This document shows positions 56,108 to 64,000 of a DNA stretch of 64,000 nucleotides, in pieces. Within the stretch, counting starts at the first letter, position 1. Each line of letters begins with the position of its first letter. Under the pieces are notes generated by a model, which was not told where the DNA came from, did not search any database, and saw only the letters and a program-made list of their open reading frames with translations. The translations under genes were made by a program, and so were the position numbers. Location of the stretch: the NCBI GenBank assembly GCA_030425395.1, contig JAUIAS010000015.1, positions 1 through 64,000 of the forward strand. The letters are read 5' to 3'. The stretch comes from Alphaproteobacteria bacterium. GTDB taxonomy: Bacteria; Pseudomonadota; Alphaproteobacteria; Rhodobacterales; Rhodobacteraceae.

Positions 56108-57652
56108 ATGCTCTGGTCATTGATTAAGTTTTTCGTTTTCGGCGCGATCGTCGTCGCCCTCACGTTTGGTGCAATTTACCTGATGGAGGCGGACGGTGGC
56201 ATCCAGATCACCGTCGCCGGGTTTGAATTCACGCTGGGCGCGTTTCAATCGGTGATTGCTGGTGTGATTTTGATCATCACGGTTTGGATTTTTCTCAAGC
56301 TGTTGTCCTTTCTGGTGGCCGTTTTGCGGTTTCTTAACGGGGACGAAACGGCCATCACGAGGTATTTTAGCCGAAATCGGGAAAGAAAAGGGTTTGAGGC
56401 CCTGTCGGAAGGTATGATGGCTCTGGCCTCTGGCGAAGGACGCATGGCCTTGGCCAAGGCGGCCAAGGCGGAAAAATACCTCAACAAGCCTGAGCTTACC
56501 AACCTGTTGACCGCTCAGGCGGCTGAACTTTCCGGTGATCGCAAGACCGCAGCGGAGACCTATAAGAAGCTGATTGCAGACGAAAAGACCCGTTTTGTTG
56601 GCGTGCGTGGAATCATGAAGCAAAAGCTGGCGGATGGCGACGCCGACACGGCACGTCAACTGGCGGAAAAGGCTCTTGCCATCAAACCGCGTCACGAGGA
56701 AACCCAAGACGTTCTATTGCAGCTGCAGGCGCAAGCGCAGGACTGGGCCGGTGCGCGCGCCACGCTGACCAAAAAGCTGAAGTATGGCAGCCTTCCGCGC
56801 GACGTGCACCGTCGCCGGGATGCCGTTCTGGCCTTGTCCGAAGCCCGTGATTTGCTGCGCGAAGATGCTTCGATCGGAACGCAGGAAACCGCGATTGAGG
56901 CGAACCGCCTGTCGCCGGATCTGATCCCTGCTGCCGCGATGGCGGCGCGCAGTCACATCGCCAAGGGCAAACCGAAACTGGCTGTCCGGGTTATCAAGAA
57001 GGCATGGGAAGCGCAGCCTCATCCTGAACTGGCCGCGGCATTTGCCGAAATCGTCCCGGACGAGACCCCCGCCGCCCGCGTTAAGCGTTTCACGACGCTG
57101 ACCCGTATCAACCCTCACCACCGCGAAACGCGGCTTGTTCTGGCGGAAATCAACATCGCCGCCGAGGATTTCCCCGAGGCTCGGCGCGCGTTGTCTGACC
57201 TGATGGAAAAGAATCCCGATGCGCGCGTGTTTACCATAATGGCCGCGATCGAACGCGGCGAAGGTGCCCCGGATGCGGTGGTAAAGGGATGGCTCGCGCG
57301 CGCGCTGAACGCCCCGCGTGGCCCACAATGGGTATGCGACAATTGTCAGCACATCCACGCCGATTGGGCCCCGATCTGTAGTAACTGTGCAAGTTTTGAC
57401 ACTCTCGCATGGCGAAGCCCGCCACAAGCTGAGGTAACGTCATCCACCGGTGTTCAGATGTTGCCGCTCATTGTTGGCGCGCTGGAAGACCAGAGCGCAC
57501 ATCATCCGGCAGATGACACCGCGCAAGAAACGCCGGAAGTGCAGGAAAATCTCCAAGATGAGGTCGAGGACGCGCAGATTGTCAGCGACGATCTGGAACC
57601 GGAAACATCAGGGGAAAAGCAAGAGATCGAAGCCACCGAGGACAAGAAATAG
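56108..57652 (+). CDS. hemY: HemY-family membrane-anchored TPR protein
   Basis: 514 residues: two N-terminal membrane helices (about 4-24 and 40-62), the HemY_N segment, and TPR-like helical repeats from about residue 95 to 380. After residue 405 comes Cys410-x2-Cys413 and Cys424-x2-Cys427 (WVCDNC, CSNC), a zinc-ribbon or rubredoxin-type knuckle, then an acidic tail. Belongs with hemD and mitofilin in haem synthesis; true function unresolved. Starts 12 bp after the mitofilin-like gene. Confidence 0.9.
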   Translation: MLWSLIKFFVFGAIVVALTFGAIYLMEADGGIQITVAGFEFTLGAFQSVIAGVILIITVWIFLKLLSFLVAVLRFLNGDETAITRYFSRNRERKGFEALSEGMMALASGEGRMALAKAAKAEKYLNKPELTNLLTAQAAELSGDRKTAAETYKKLIADEKTRFVGVRGIMKQKLADGDADTARQLAEKALAIKPRHEETQDVLLQLQAQAQDWAGARATLTKKLKYGSLPRDVHRRRDAVLALSEARDLLREDASIGTQETAIEANRLSPDLIPAAAMAARSHIAKGKPKLAVRVIKKAWEAQPHPELAAAFAEIVPDETPAARVKRFTTLTRINPHHRETRLVLAEINIAAEDFPEARRALSDLMEKNPDARVFTIMAAIERGEGAPDAVVKGWLARALNAPRGPQWVCDNCQHIHADWAPICSNCASFDTLAWRSPPQAEVTSSTGVQMLPLIVGALEDQSAHHPADDTAQETPEVQENLQDEVEDAQIVSDDLEPETSGEKQEIEATEDKK

Positions 57653-57869
57653 TTACTGCACCCCGCGCGGGGCGGTGTGAACCTGCTGTCGCGAATGGTC
57701 GACTATAGTTCAGATGGCAAGCCACGTCATTTGAGGTGCATTCAAGAAACCTTCGCCAGAGGTTTCGACCTGAGACACGCGCCGACATATCTGGCGTTTA
57801 AAGTCCGCACGCTACCGCTCTCAAGGCGTGGGACGGCCGAACCCGTGTTTCAGGTCCGGCCACCATCAT
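57653..57869. other. Intergenic stretch between hemY and the cytochrome b gene
   Basis: 217 bp with no believable gene. A short palindrome CCCCGCGCGGGG (57661-57672) follows hemY and may assist termination. I see no tRNA or promoter I can defend. Confidence 0.4.
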
Positions 57870-58508
57870 TTATCCGTTGCTTTGCTTGCGGCCAGTGATC
57901 ATCGCCCTGACCAGATTCTCGCCATGAGCCCGGCTGGCCCAGAGCACGCCTGCAAGATGCAGGAAGATCAGAAGAAGGGTTCCGTTGGCGAAGAATTCGT
58001 GGACTTCCTTTATGATCTCATTTCCTTCGCCATGTTCGCCGCTCTCATACTCATCGCCATCACCCTCTTCCGCCATCCAGGTGGGTAGAGACTGTGCCGT
58101 TACGATTCCGGCCAACGGTCCTTGACCTTCCTCAACCGCGAGATTGGCCATGCCGGAAAGCGCCGTCATCGCCAGCGCAAAAAGCAGGGCGATCGTCATC
58201 GCACCACCGGCAGGGCTATGCCCGATATGACGTTCCGAGCGGCCCGTGATCAGGTCATGCAGGTAGGTCAGAACACGGCGCGGCCCGGTTACGAAGTCCG
58301 AGAAACGCGCGCGTCGTGGCCCGACAAACCCCCATACGATGCGGATCGCCACCGTTACCGCAATGGCGTAGCCCGCAAAGCTGTGGAGCCATTGCGGCTC
58401 GCCTTCTGAGAGGTAGGCGGTGGCGAAGGCTGCAACCAGCACCCAGTGGCCAATCCGGATCAAGGGGTCCCAGACCCGGACCGTGGCCGTATTGGAGGCG
58501 TCTGCCAT
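57870..58508 (-). CDS. Cytochrome b561-type membrane protein (CybB-like)
   Basis: 212 residues with four hydrophobic helices and histidines in place for two haems: His21 (RIGHW), His42 (WLHSFAGYA), His near KEVHEFFA and IFLHLAG. Resembles the dihaem cytochrome b of the Ni/Fe-hydrogenase b/cytochrome b561 type. Contains an unusual acidic loop EEGDGDEYESGEHGEGNE on one side of the membrane. Its start overlaps the PepSY gene stop (TGATG). Likely carries electrons to a periplasmic acceptor; substrate unknown. Confidence 0.85.
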   Translation of the reverse strand: MADASNTATVRVWDPLIRIGHWVLVAAFATAYLSEGEPQWLHSFAGYAIAVTVAIRIVWGFVGPRRARFSDFVTGPRRVLTYLHDLITGRSERHIGHSPAGGAMTIALLFALAMTALSGMANLAVEEGQGPLAGIVTAQSLPTWMAEEGDGDEYESGEHGEGNEIIKEVHEFFANGTLLLIFLHLAGVLWASRAHGENLVRAMITGRKQSNG

Positions 58509-58843
58509 CAGTCGTCGTCCCGTTCGTAGCGGTCGTTGTCACCCCGAGTGCCATGATATCCGTCTTCATCGTCACGATATGGCATCACGGCCCCCGTCGC
58601 GGGATCGAGATGGGCTTCGACCTTCATGCCGTTACCGTCGATCATCTCGACATCGTAGCGACCGCGTTCCAGTTCGATCTCGCGAACTTTATAGCCTTTT
58701 TCTTCCAGCATGGTCGCGATCTGCGAAACGCTCATGCGCTGCTGTTGCGGAGTCTGCGGCGTCTGTTGCTGCGCAGTTGCGCCGAGGGCGGACATCCCGA
58801 TTGCGGTTGCCAGCGCTGATGTGAAGAGAATGGTGCGTTTCAT
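58508..58843 (-). CDS. Periplasmic PepSY-domain protein 1
   Basis: 111 residues: signal peptide (MKRTILFTSALATAIGMSALGATA) with a likely cut after ATA, a glutamine/proline linker, then one PepSY-type domain (SQIATMLEEKGYKVREIELERGRYDVEMIDGNGM, LDPATGAVM) and a strongly acidic tail ending RYERDDD that could bind cations. Translationally coupled to the cytochrome gene. Confidence 0.85.
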   Translation of the reverse strand: MKRTILFTSALATAIGMSALGATAQQQTPQTPQQQRMSVSQIATMLEEKGYKVREIELERGRYDVEMIDGNGMKVEAHLDPATGAVMPYRDDEDGYHGTRGDNDRYERDDD

Positions 58844-58930
58844 TGTGTGTCTCCATTTGACAAGGCAGCCGACATGGCCGCCGATGACCCCCTTTTGCAC
58901 CGACTCGCCTGACGCTGGACTGACCCCGAT

Positions 58931-58947
58931 TGTCAGCTTGCTGTCAG
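58931..58947. promoter_or_regulatory. TGTCAG direct repeat, candidate response-regulator site
   Basis: TGTCAG at 58931-58936 and again at 58942-58947, 11 bp apart, as OmpR/PhoP-type regulators often use. It lies between the divergent PepSY genes, 26 bp before the rightward start and 88 bp before the leftward one. Confidence 0.5.
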
Positions 58948-58972
58948 GTTGCCCAAGGTAGAAACTGGATCC

Positions 58973-59278
58973 ATGACATGTCGCGCCCTTCTTCTTGTTC
59001 TGGCTTTGGTTGCAGCACCCGCGTGGGCGGATCGTGATGATCACGACCGCGCACGAAATGCGCTTGAAGCCGGAGAAATCTTGCCACTTTCGGATATACT
59101 CGCTGCGGCAACCGCGGCGAGACCCGGCCGGGTAATCGAGATCGACCTCGAACGCGATGATGGGAAATGGGTGTACGAGTTGGAACTCGTGTCTCCGGAG
59201 GGACAGCTGTACGAAATGGAAATCGACGCCGCCTCGGGCATGGTTCTAGAGGTTGAACACGAAGGGGACGATAACTGA
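58973..59278 (+). CDS. Periplasmic PepSY-domain protein 2
   Basis: 101 residues: signal peptide MTCRALLLVLALVAAPAWA, then a PepSY-type domain (EIDLERDDGKWVYELELVSPEGQLYEMEIDAASG) and acidic end. Distinct from the divergent PepSY 1 but with the same arrangement. The ATG at 58973 is 1 gene upstream of the response regulator, whose ATG lies 1 bp after this stop. Confidence 0.85.
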   Translation: MTCRALLLVLALVAAPAWADRDDHDRARNALEAGEILPLSDILAAATAARPGRVIEIDLERDDGKWVYELELVSPEGQLYEMEIDAASGMVLEVEHEGDDN

Positions 59279-59279
59279 C

Positions 59280-59939
59280 ATGCGCGCGCTCGCCGTTGAA
59301 GACGACCCACGCATTGCTGCTGATCTGCAGGCCGCGCTTACTGCGGCTGGGTTCCGCGTCGAACGGACCGGCGATGGCGAAGAGGCATGGTTCTTGGGGG
59401 ATACCGAAGACTACGACATTGTGGTGCTTGACCTCGGGCTTCCATCTCTGGACGGGCTTGCCGTTCTCAAGCGGTGGCGTGCAAACGGCAGGACGATGCC
59501 GGTGCTTGTTCTGACCGCGCGCGGGACATGGCAGGAAAGGGTGGAGGGGATTGAAGCAGGCGCTGACGATTACCTGCCCAAGCCGTTTCGGATGGAAGAG
59601 CTGATCGCTCGGGCCCGTGCGCTGGTCCGGCGGGCAGGTGGCCACGCGGCTGCGCTTCAGGAAGTGGGAGATCTCAGTTTGGACACCAACCGCATGGGGG
59701 TGGCGATCCGCGGCGTGCCTGTTCAGGTCACGGCTCTTGAATACCGGCTGCTTGCCTATCTCATGCAGAACAGAGACCGCCCTGTGCCGCCGACCGAGTT
59801 GCTTGAACATCTTTACGGGGATGATGATGCGCGCGAGGCAAATGCTCTCGAAGCGGTCATCGCACGGCTGCGTCGCAAGCTGGGATCAGGGGTGATCGGC
59901 ACGCGGCGCGGCTTTGGCTATTTTCTGGAGTCTGCATGA
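59280..59939 (+). CDS. OmpR-family response regulator
   Basis: 219 residues: receiver domain with phospho-acceptor Asp51 (VVLDLGLP), Lys of LPKPF, and a C-terminal winged helix (LTALEYRLLAYLMQNRDRPVPPTELLEHLYGDD, RRKLGSGVIGTRRGFGYFL). QseB/PmrA-like. Probably binds the TGTCAG repeat and controls both PepSY promoters. Start 59280 chosen; overlap-free coupling to PepSY 2. Confidence 0.93.
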   Translation: MRALAVEDDPRIAADLQAALTAAGFRVERTGDGEEAWFLGDTEDYDIVVLDLGLPSLDGLAVLKRWRANGRTMPVLVLTARGTWQERVEGIEAGADDYLPKPFRMEELIARARALVRRAGGHAAALQEVGDLSLDTNRMGVAIRGVPVQVTALEYRLLAYLMQNRDRPVPPTELLEHLYGDDDAREANALEAVIARLRRKLGSGVIGTRRGFGYFLESA

Positions 59940-61291
59940 GCCTGCGTCTTCGTCTCGCGCTGGCCGGTGCTGTTGCCATCCTCTTTGCCTTGAGCCTCGC
60001 GGCGTTGGGTCTGGCGCATCTCTTTGCATCGCATGTGGAACGCCGGGCGGTGGCCGAGATGGGGGTCCAGCTGGATCAGGTCCTTGCCGGTCTGGAGCGC
60101 ACGACCGATGGCCTGAGCTTGGTCCGCCCCCCCGCAGACCCACGCTTTTCGCAACCCTACGGAGGCCTCTATTGGCAGATTGAAGAGGGAGAGATTATCA
60201 AGCGATCCCGATCGCTTTGGGATACGGTGCTGGACCTGCCCGCTGACACGCTGGGCGATGGGGCCGTGCATGTGCATAACTTGGCCGGACCAGACGGGGC
60301 AGACCTTCTTGTCCTTGAACGCTCAAGCACCCTGCCCACGCGGTTAGGAGGGGGAGCGGTGCGCGCCGCGGTCGGTATAAACGGGTCCGAACTCGCAACA
60401 GCACAGCGTGACTTTATGGCTGATTTGGCCCCTTATCTGGGCTTTCTGGCGCTGGCCCTGATGACTGCAGGCTGGGTGCAACTCTCTGTCGGTTTGCGCC
60501 CTTTGCGGGATCTTGGGGCGCGGATTGCCGCTTTGCGCACCGGACGTGCCTCGCGGATGGGCGACGACTGGCCGGTCGAGCTGCGCCCGGTTGCATCAGA
60601 GATAGACGATCTTCTGACCGCGCGGGATGCCGAGACCGAGCGTGCGCGTGCTCGCGCTGCGGACCTCGCACATGGGCTCAAGACACCGTTGCAGGCTCTC
60701 ATGGGCGAGGCCGCGCGCCTGCGCAGCGAAAGGGCGTTCGAGCAGGCCGAGGGAATTGAGGACACCGCCCGTGCGATGCAGCGAACGGTTGACCGGGAAC
60801 TGGCCCGCGCCCGCACGGCAGCCCGCGCCATTGATGCACAGGCGGACCCGGCTCTCGTCGCCGACCGTCTGATCGCAGTTCTGCGACGCACACCTGATGG
60901 GGCGAAGCTGAATTGGCAGCAAGATATCCCACCGGCGCTGTCGGTTGCCCTGCATGAGGCCGATCTGGCCGAGGCGATGGGTGCACTTATGGAGAACGCC
61001 GCGCGCCACGCCCGCAGCCGTATCGAAGTTTCGTGCCGAAAAGACGGAGAATGCTTGTTCCTGAGCATAAAGGACGATGGTCCCGGCATTCCCGAAGAAA
61101 GGCGCGCAACCCTGATGCGCCGCCATGCGCGGGCTGATGAAACAGGGACCGGTCTGGGCCTGTCAATCGCGTCGGACATCGCCGAAGCCGCCGGCGGCAG
61201 GTTGATCCTTGGTGCCGCTGAACAGGGTCTGGATGCAACGCTTGCCCTGCCACAGGTTTGTCAGGCCGTTGCGCCAAACGCATTTGACTAA
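59936..61291 (+). CDS. Sensor histidine kinase
   Basis: 451 residues: two membrane helices (about 8-30 and 165-187) with a 135-residue periplasmic domain between, then HAMP and dimerisation helices. The H-box LAHGLKTPLQALMGEA has His246, and ATPase blocks NAARHA, DDGPGIPEE and GTGLGLSIASD are intact. Partner of the response regulator (ATGA overlap). The periplasmic input is unknown; small PepSY genes next to it suggest an envelope or metal signal. Confidence 0.92.
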   Translation: MSLRLRLALAGAVAILFALSLAALGLAHLFASHVERRAVAEMGVQLDQVLAGLERTTDGLSLVRPPADPRFSQPYGGLYWQIEEGEIIKRSRSLWDTVLDLPADTLGDGAVHVHNLAGPDGADLLVLERSSTLPTRLGGGAVRAAVGINGSELATAQRDFMADLAPYLGFLALALMTAGWVQLSVGLRPLRDLGARIAALRTGRASRMGDDWPVELRPVASEIDDLLTARDAETERARARAADLAHGLKTPLQALMGEAARLRSERAFEQAEGIEDTARAMQRTVDRELARARTAARAIDAQADPALVADRLIAVLRRTPDGAKLNWQQDIPPALSVALHEADLAEAMGALMENAARHARSRIEVSCRKDGECLFLSIKDDGPGIPEERRATLMRRHARADETGTGLGLSIASDIAEAAGGRLILGAAEQGLDATLALPQVCQAVAPNAFD

Positions 61292-61508
61292 TGGCGCCAG
61301 ATCCAAAATCTTTGTGATCTATCCCGCCCTAGGAAGGTTGGTTTTCCGCGTTTGGTCATTGGATGTGCGATCATCGTTGCGTTCTGAGACACGACCGCGC
61401 GAACCTGTGATCGAACCAACGCAACGGTTCTTGGGGAGCATCCGAAGCCTAAATGGCGCATGGCTTGTTTGCTGGGATCCAAACGATTTATGCACGAGAA
61501 AACCCGCG
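61292..61508. other. Intergenic stretch between the kinase and phnM
   Basis: 217 bp between two convergent stops. Small reading frames exist on both strands but none has a credible start or family match. It may be a decayed gene or mobile-element remnant; I cannot identify it. Confidence 0.3.
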
Positions 61509-62651
61509 TCAGCCGATCTTGTGTCCCTGACGCCAAACACCGCGCAATAGTGGCGTCAGGCCCGCTTGATGAACCCTCAGGACATCGCCACGCATTCCAA
61601 TTTCCAGCGCGCCACGATCAGCAAGTCGTGCTGCTTTGGCTGGGTTGCGTGTCACCGTTGCAATGGCGCGGGGCAGATCATCCCAAATACGTGCGAGATG
61701 GAAAGCCGAAAGCAGCAATGCAGAGGGCACGTAATCGGATGAGACAATATCGAGAAGATTCTGCCTTGCGAGATCCTCGGCGGCGACATTTCCTGAATGC
61801 GACCCGCCTCGGATCAGGTTCGGCGCGCCCATCATCACGGCAATGCCGTGACTGCGGCACGCTTTGGCAGCCTCAACCGTTGTCGGGAATTCGGCAAACC
61901 CGACACCGTTTTCCGCGGATGTTGCGACATGTTTCTTTGTGGTGTCATCATGGCTGGCAAGAACAGCACCCAAACGACCTGCTTCGATGACTGCGCCTGT
62001 TTCGTGTTTGGCACCGAAACGTTCCTGAAGGCCAAGCAGTTTTTGCACATGATCGGCGAATTCGGCATCGTTCATGCCTCGCTTCTTGGCGACATAGGTC
62101 TTGAGAGCGGCCAGATCACGAAATTGTCGTTGACCTGGTGTGTGGTCCATAAGGCTGACAATTCCAACACGATCCTCCGGGCCAAAGGCGGCGAGCTCAT
62201 CCAGCAGGGTTTCTGAGCAAATCTCGGCGCGCAGATGCAGAAAGTGGCTGATCTTGAACATGCCTTGGGCGCGCGCGGCGAGCAATTCGTCGGCAAGTTT
62301 TCGGGCATAGTCGATATACCTTCCCTTGCCCGAATGGATGGAACCCACGCGCATGGCATCGAACACGGTTGTGATGCCCGTTGAGGCAAGCTCTGCGTCA
62401 TGCGCCAGAAGTGCCGGTAGATGGGGCCAATCGACCTCTGGGCGCGGCTCGATGTGGCGCTCGACATTGTCGGTATGAAGCTCCACAAGTCCCGGCAAGA
62501 CCAGATCCCCACCACAATCCAGAGCGCCGTCCGGGACCGCGTCACCTTCCGTTATCTCCGAGATCACGCCTTGTTCGATGGCGATGGACCCAAGCGCAAC
62601 GCGGTCTGGCAAAACCAGCTGCGCATTCGCAAGACACAGGTCGCTTGACAT
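61509..62651 (-). CDS. phnM: Alpha-D-ribose 1-methylphosphonate 5-triphosphate diphosphatase PhnM
   Basis: Removes diphosphate from the triphosphate intermediate of C-P lyase phosphonate breakdown. 380 residues, amidohydrolase fold: LPGLVELHTDNVERH with metal-binding His, DHTPGQRQF, ASHDDTTKKHV and MGAPNLIRGGSHSGN. Start at 62651 (MSSDLCLANA); the frame is open 51 nt further. Divergent from the DUF1045 gene. Confidence 0.92.
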   Translation of the reverse strand: MSSDLCLANAQLVLPDRVALGSIAIEQGVISEITEGDAVPDGALDCGGDLVLPGLVELHTDNVERHIEPRPEVDWPHLPALLAHDAELASTGITTVFDAMRVGSIHSGKGRYIDYARKLADELLAARAQGMFKISHFLHLRAEICSETLLDELAAFGPEDRVGIVSLMDHTPGQRQFRDLAALKTYVAKKRGMNDAEFADHVQKLLGLQERFGAKHETGAVIEAGRLGAVLASHDDTTKKHVATSAENGVGFAEFPTTVEAAKACRSHGIAVMMGAPNLIRGGSHSGNVAAEDLARQNLLDIVSSDYVPSALLLSAFHLARIWDDLPRAIATVTRNPAKAARLADRGALEIGMRGDVLRVHQAGLTPLLRGVWRQGHKIG

Positions 62652-62700
62652 CTTGCTGTCATATGCGCCTGCCAAAGACGAAGTAGGAAAAGGGGAATTC

Positions 62701-63372
62701 ATGTCATACGCTCGCTTTGCGATTTACTACGTGCCGCCCGAGGGCGCGTTGGCTGATTTTGGTGCAACCTGGCTGGGCTGGGATGTTGCGCTGGGCCGTG
62801 ATGTGCCGCAGTTTGACCTGCCCGGTTTGCATGACATCACGATGACACCGCGCAAATACGGTTTTCATGGGACCCTGAAGCCGCCCTTCCGGTTGAAAGA
62901 GGGCCAAACGCTTGAAGCGCTTGAGAAAGCTGTTTCCACACTGGCGGCCAAGCTTGCGCCAGCCACGTGTGATGGGCTGAAATTGACTCAACTTGGCCGC
63001 TTCCTGGCGCTCACGCCTTACGGTGATTTGGACGGGGTGCAACAATTGGCGGACGTCTGCGTGCGTGATCTCGACGGGTTTCGCGCACCCCCGAGCGAAG
63101 CTGAGCTTGCGCAACGCAGGAAAACGGGTCTGAGCGCCCGACAAGAGGCACTTCTGATCCAGTGGGGCTATCCCTTTGTCCTTGACGAGTTCAGGTTTCA
63201 CCTGACGGTCTCGGGCCGGTTGTCCGAAGATCAAATGCAAAGCTGGACCAAAGCTTTGCAGGTTCTCTTGCCGGATTTGCCAGCACCTTTCGCTCTGGAG
63301 CAGATCGCGCTTTGCGGCGAACGGGGGGATGGACGTTTTGAACTGATCCATCGCTATACGCTCACGGGCTGA
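62701..63372 (+). CDS. DUF1045 2H phosphoesterase-type protein of phosphonate operons
   Basis: 223 residues of the family often found in phosphonate operons (DUF1045). Two HxT motifs, His56-Gly-Thr (FHGTLKPPF) and His167-Leu-Thr (FHLTVSG), mark the 2H phosphoesterase active site. Substrate unknown; a phosphodiester or cyclic phosphate intermediate, perhaps the cyclic ribose phosphate of C-P lyase metabolism, is likely. Start at 62701 has GGGGAA upstream. Its end overlaps phnN on the other strand by 19 nt. Confidence 0.82.
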   Translation: MSYARFAIYYVPPEGALADFGATWLGWDVALGRDVPQFDLPGLHDITMTPRKYGFHGTLKPPFRLKEGQTLEALEKAVSTLAAKLAPATCDGLKLTQLGRFLALTPYGDLDGVQQLADVCVRDLDGFRAPPSEAELAQRRKTGLSARQEALLIQWGYPFVLDEFRFHLTVSGRLSEDQMQSWTKALQVLLPDLPAPFALEQIALCGERGDGRFELIHRYTLTG

Positions 63373-63899
63373 ATCAAAGCGACGGCGCGCGCAATTGTCT
63401 GATCAAGCGGCCCGTCATTGGCAAGCGTGATGACATCCAGACCTTTGGGAAGGGGCTTATCGGCCTCAGCAAGGCGTCTCGCTATATCGGCTTCGGTTTC
63501 CCGGCCTCTGGCCGCCAAGCGGGCGGCCAAAGTCTCGGGATGGGCCGTGACGTTCAGAACCACGAAGTTGGGGAAGGCATCTGCGCCCGCCAGAAGCGCT
63601 TTTCGCGAAAAGTTGGCAAGGCAATCCGTGCCTTTGTTCAATTGATACCTGACCGTTTGCGGGATGCCATAGAACAGACCATGCGCGCCCCAATGGACAG
63701 CGAATGCACCATTGCTTGCCAGATCCTGAAACTGTTCTTCGGATACCGCGTCGTATTCTTCGCTTCCCAGACCCGGCCTGCGCGTGATGACGCGCCGGAC
63801 AAGATGCAAATCCGGTATGACTTCGGCAAGGCCCTGCATCACGCTGTCCTTGCCCACACCGGATGGACCAACAACTGCGATGAGACGACCAGATGTCAT
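63354..63899 (-). CDS. phnN: Ribose 1,5-bisphosphate phosphokinase PhnN
   Basis: 181 residues, guanylate-kinase-like fold, converts ribose 1,5-bisphosphate to PRPP. P-loop GPSGVGKDS (11-19) and RRVITRRPG are typical; FAVHWGAHGLFYGIP and LNVTAHPETLAARL follow. Overlaps the upstream gene by ATGA. Confidence 0.92.
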   Translation of the reverse strand: MTSGRLIAVVGPSGVGKDSVMQGLAEVIPDLHLVRRVITRRPGLGSEEYDAVSEEQFQDLASNGAFAVHWGAHGLFYGIPQTVRYQLNKGTDCLANFSRKALLAGADAFPNFVVLNVTAHPETLAARLAARGRETEADIARRLAEADKPLPKGLDVITLANDGPLDQTIARAVALIQPVSV

Positions 63900-64000
63900 G
63901 CGGCTGTCTCCTGTGTTTGTCCTACTGCTTCGCTGCTTGAAGACAGGCCGGGAGTGAATGCGCTGACGTCAATTTCGCGGTCACAAACACGGGCGCGTGC
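63896..64000 (-). CDS. phnL: C-terminal end of an upstream phosphonate gene, probably phnL
   Basis: 34 codons are visible on the minus strand, reading ARARVCDREIDVSAFTPGLS before the stop, which overlaps the phnN start (ATGA). A similar VCDRxVDVxxF tail ends C-P lyase subunit PhnL in relatives, and phnL-phnN adjacency is common. Only the tail is present, so the call is tentative. Confidence 0.5.
   Translation of the reverse strand, partial: ARARVCDREIDVSAFTPGLSSSSEAVGQTQETAA

Noticed and set aside
57653-57869. Possible tRNA remnant downstream of hemY
   Set aside because: No cloverleaf or intact T-arm motif could be drawn.
1-64000. CRISPR arrays, rRNA, tRNA genes and intact IS elements
   Set aside because: None was seen on either strand. 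The only tandem repeat noted is the GAAGCC tract.

Overview
The window looks like a chromosomal segment of an alphaproteobacterium of the Rhodobacterales (roseobacter/Rhodobacter lineage). The evidence is gene order and family variants: mnmE-mnmG-rsmG-parA-parB beside rho-hemJ and divergent maf-aroE-coaE-dnaQ, a regB/senC/regA cluster followed by ahcY, a DivL-like PAS protein that lacks a kinase domain, an alphaproteobacterial AddAB pair, a Tim44-like protein with mltA and smr, and C-P lyase genes. No rRNA, tRNA, CRISPR array or intact insertion sequence was found. Coding density is very high and many neighbours share ATGA or GTGA stop-start overlaps.

Left part (1-22.7 kb): the 5' portion of ilvA, argG, a branched-chain-type aminotransferase overlapping a sulfotransferase-like gene, a secreted MsrA, a sugar kinase, malic enzyme, mutS, grpE-hrcA, rph-rdgB-hemW, then the leftward run mnmE, mnmG, rsmG, parA, parB with two perfect parS sites inside coding sequence. 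rho and hemJ also point leftward.

Centre (22.70-23.11 kb): the only intergenic region longer than 300 bp. It is AT-rich, carries several DnaA-box-like sequences and one perfect box touching the maf start codon, and separates leftward hemJ-rho-mnm-par genes from rightward maf-aroE-coaE-dnaQ. I read it as the chromosomal replication origin, with parA, parB and parS 3.5-7 kb away.

Right part (23-64 kb): secB-fxsA, tim44-mltA-smr, a lipoprotein hydrolase, hslV and hslU split by an antisense BrnT/BrnA toxin-antitoxin pair, a capsule-type orphan gene, and a long leftward unit divL-tsaE-amgK-murU-addB-addA-trxA headed by a perfect CtrA-type box. These are followed by regB/senC/regA, ahcY, a PanE-like reductase, DUF2853, an EVE/YciI/gpsA/tsaD unit, hemD, a mitofilin-like protein with a 17-unit GAAGCC microsatellite, and hemY. 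Next is a divergent PepSY/cytochrome b561/two-component module, and finally phosphonate genes (phnM, a DUF1045 2H phosphoesterase, phnN and the probable end of phnL).

The most interesting structures are the origin, the dual-use parS sites, the toxin-antitoxin insertion in hslVU, the CtrA box in front of the kinase-less DivL, and the PepSY/cytochrome two-component module with a TGTCAG direct repeat at its control region. Starts were chosen by ribosome binding sites and family N-termini. All family names come from reading the translated sequence; no database search was run.
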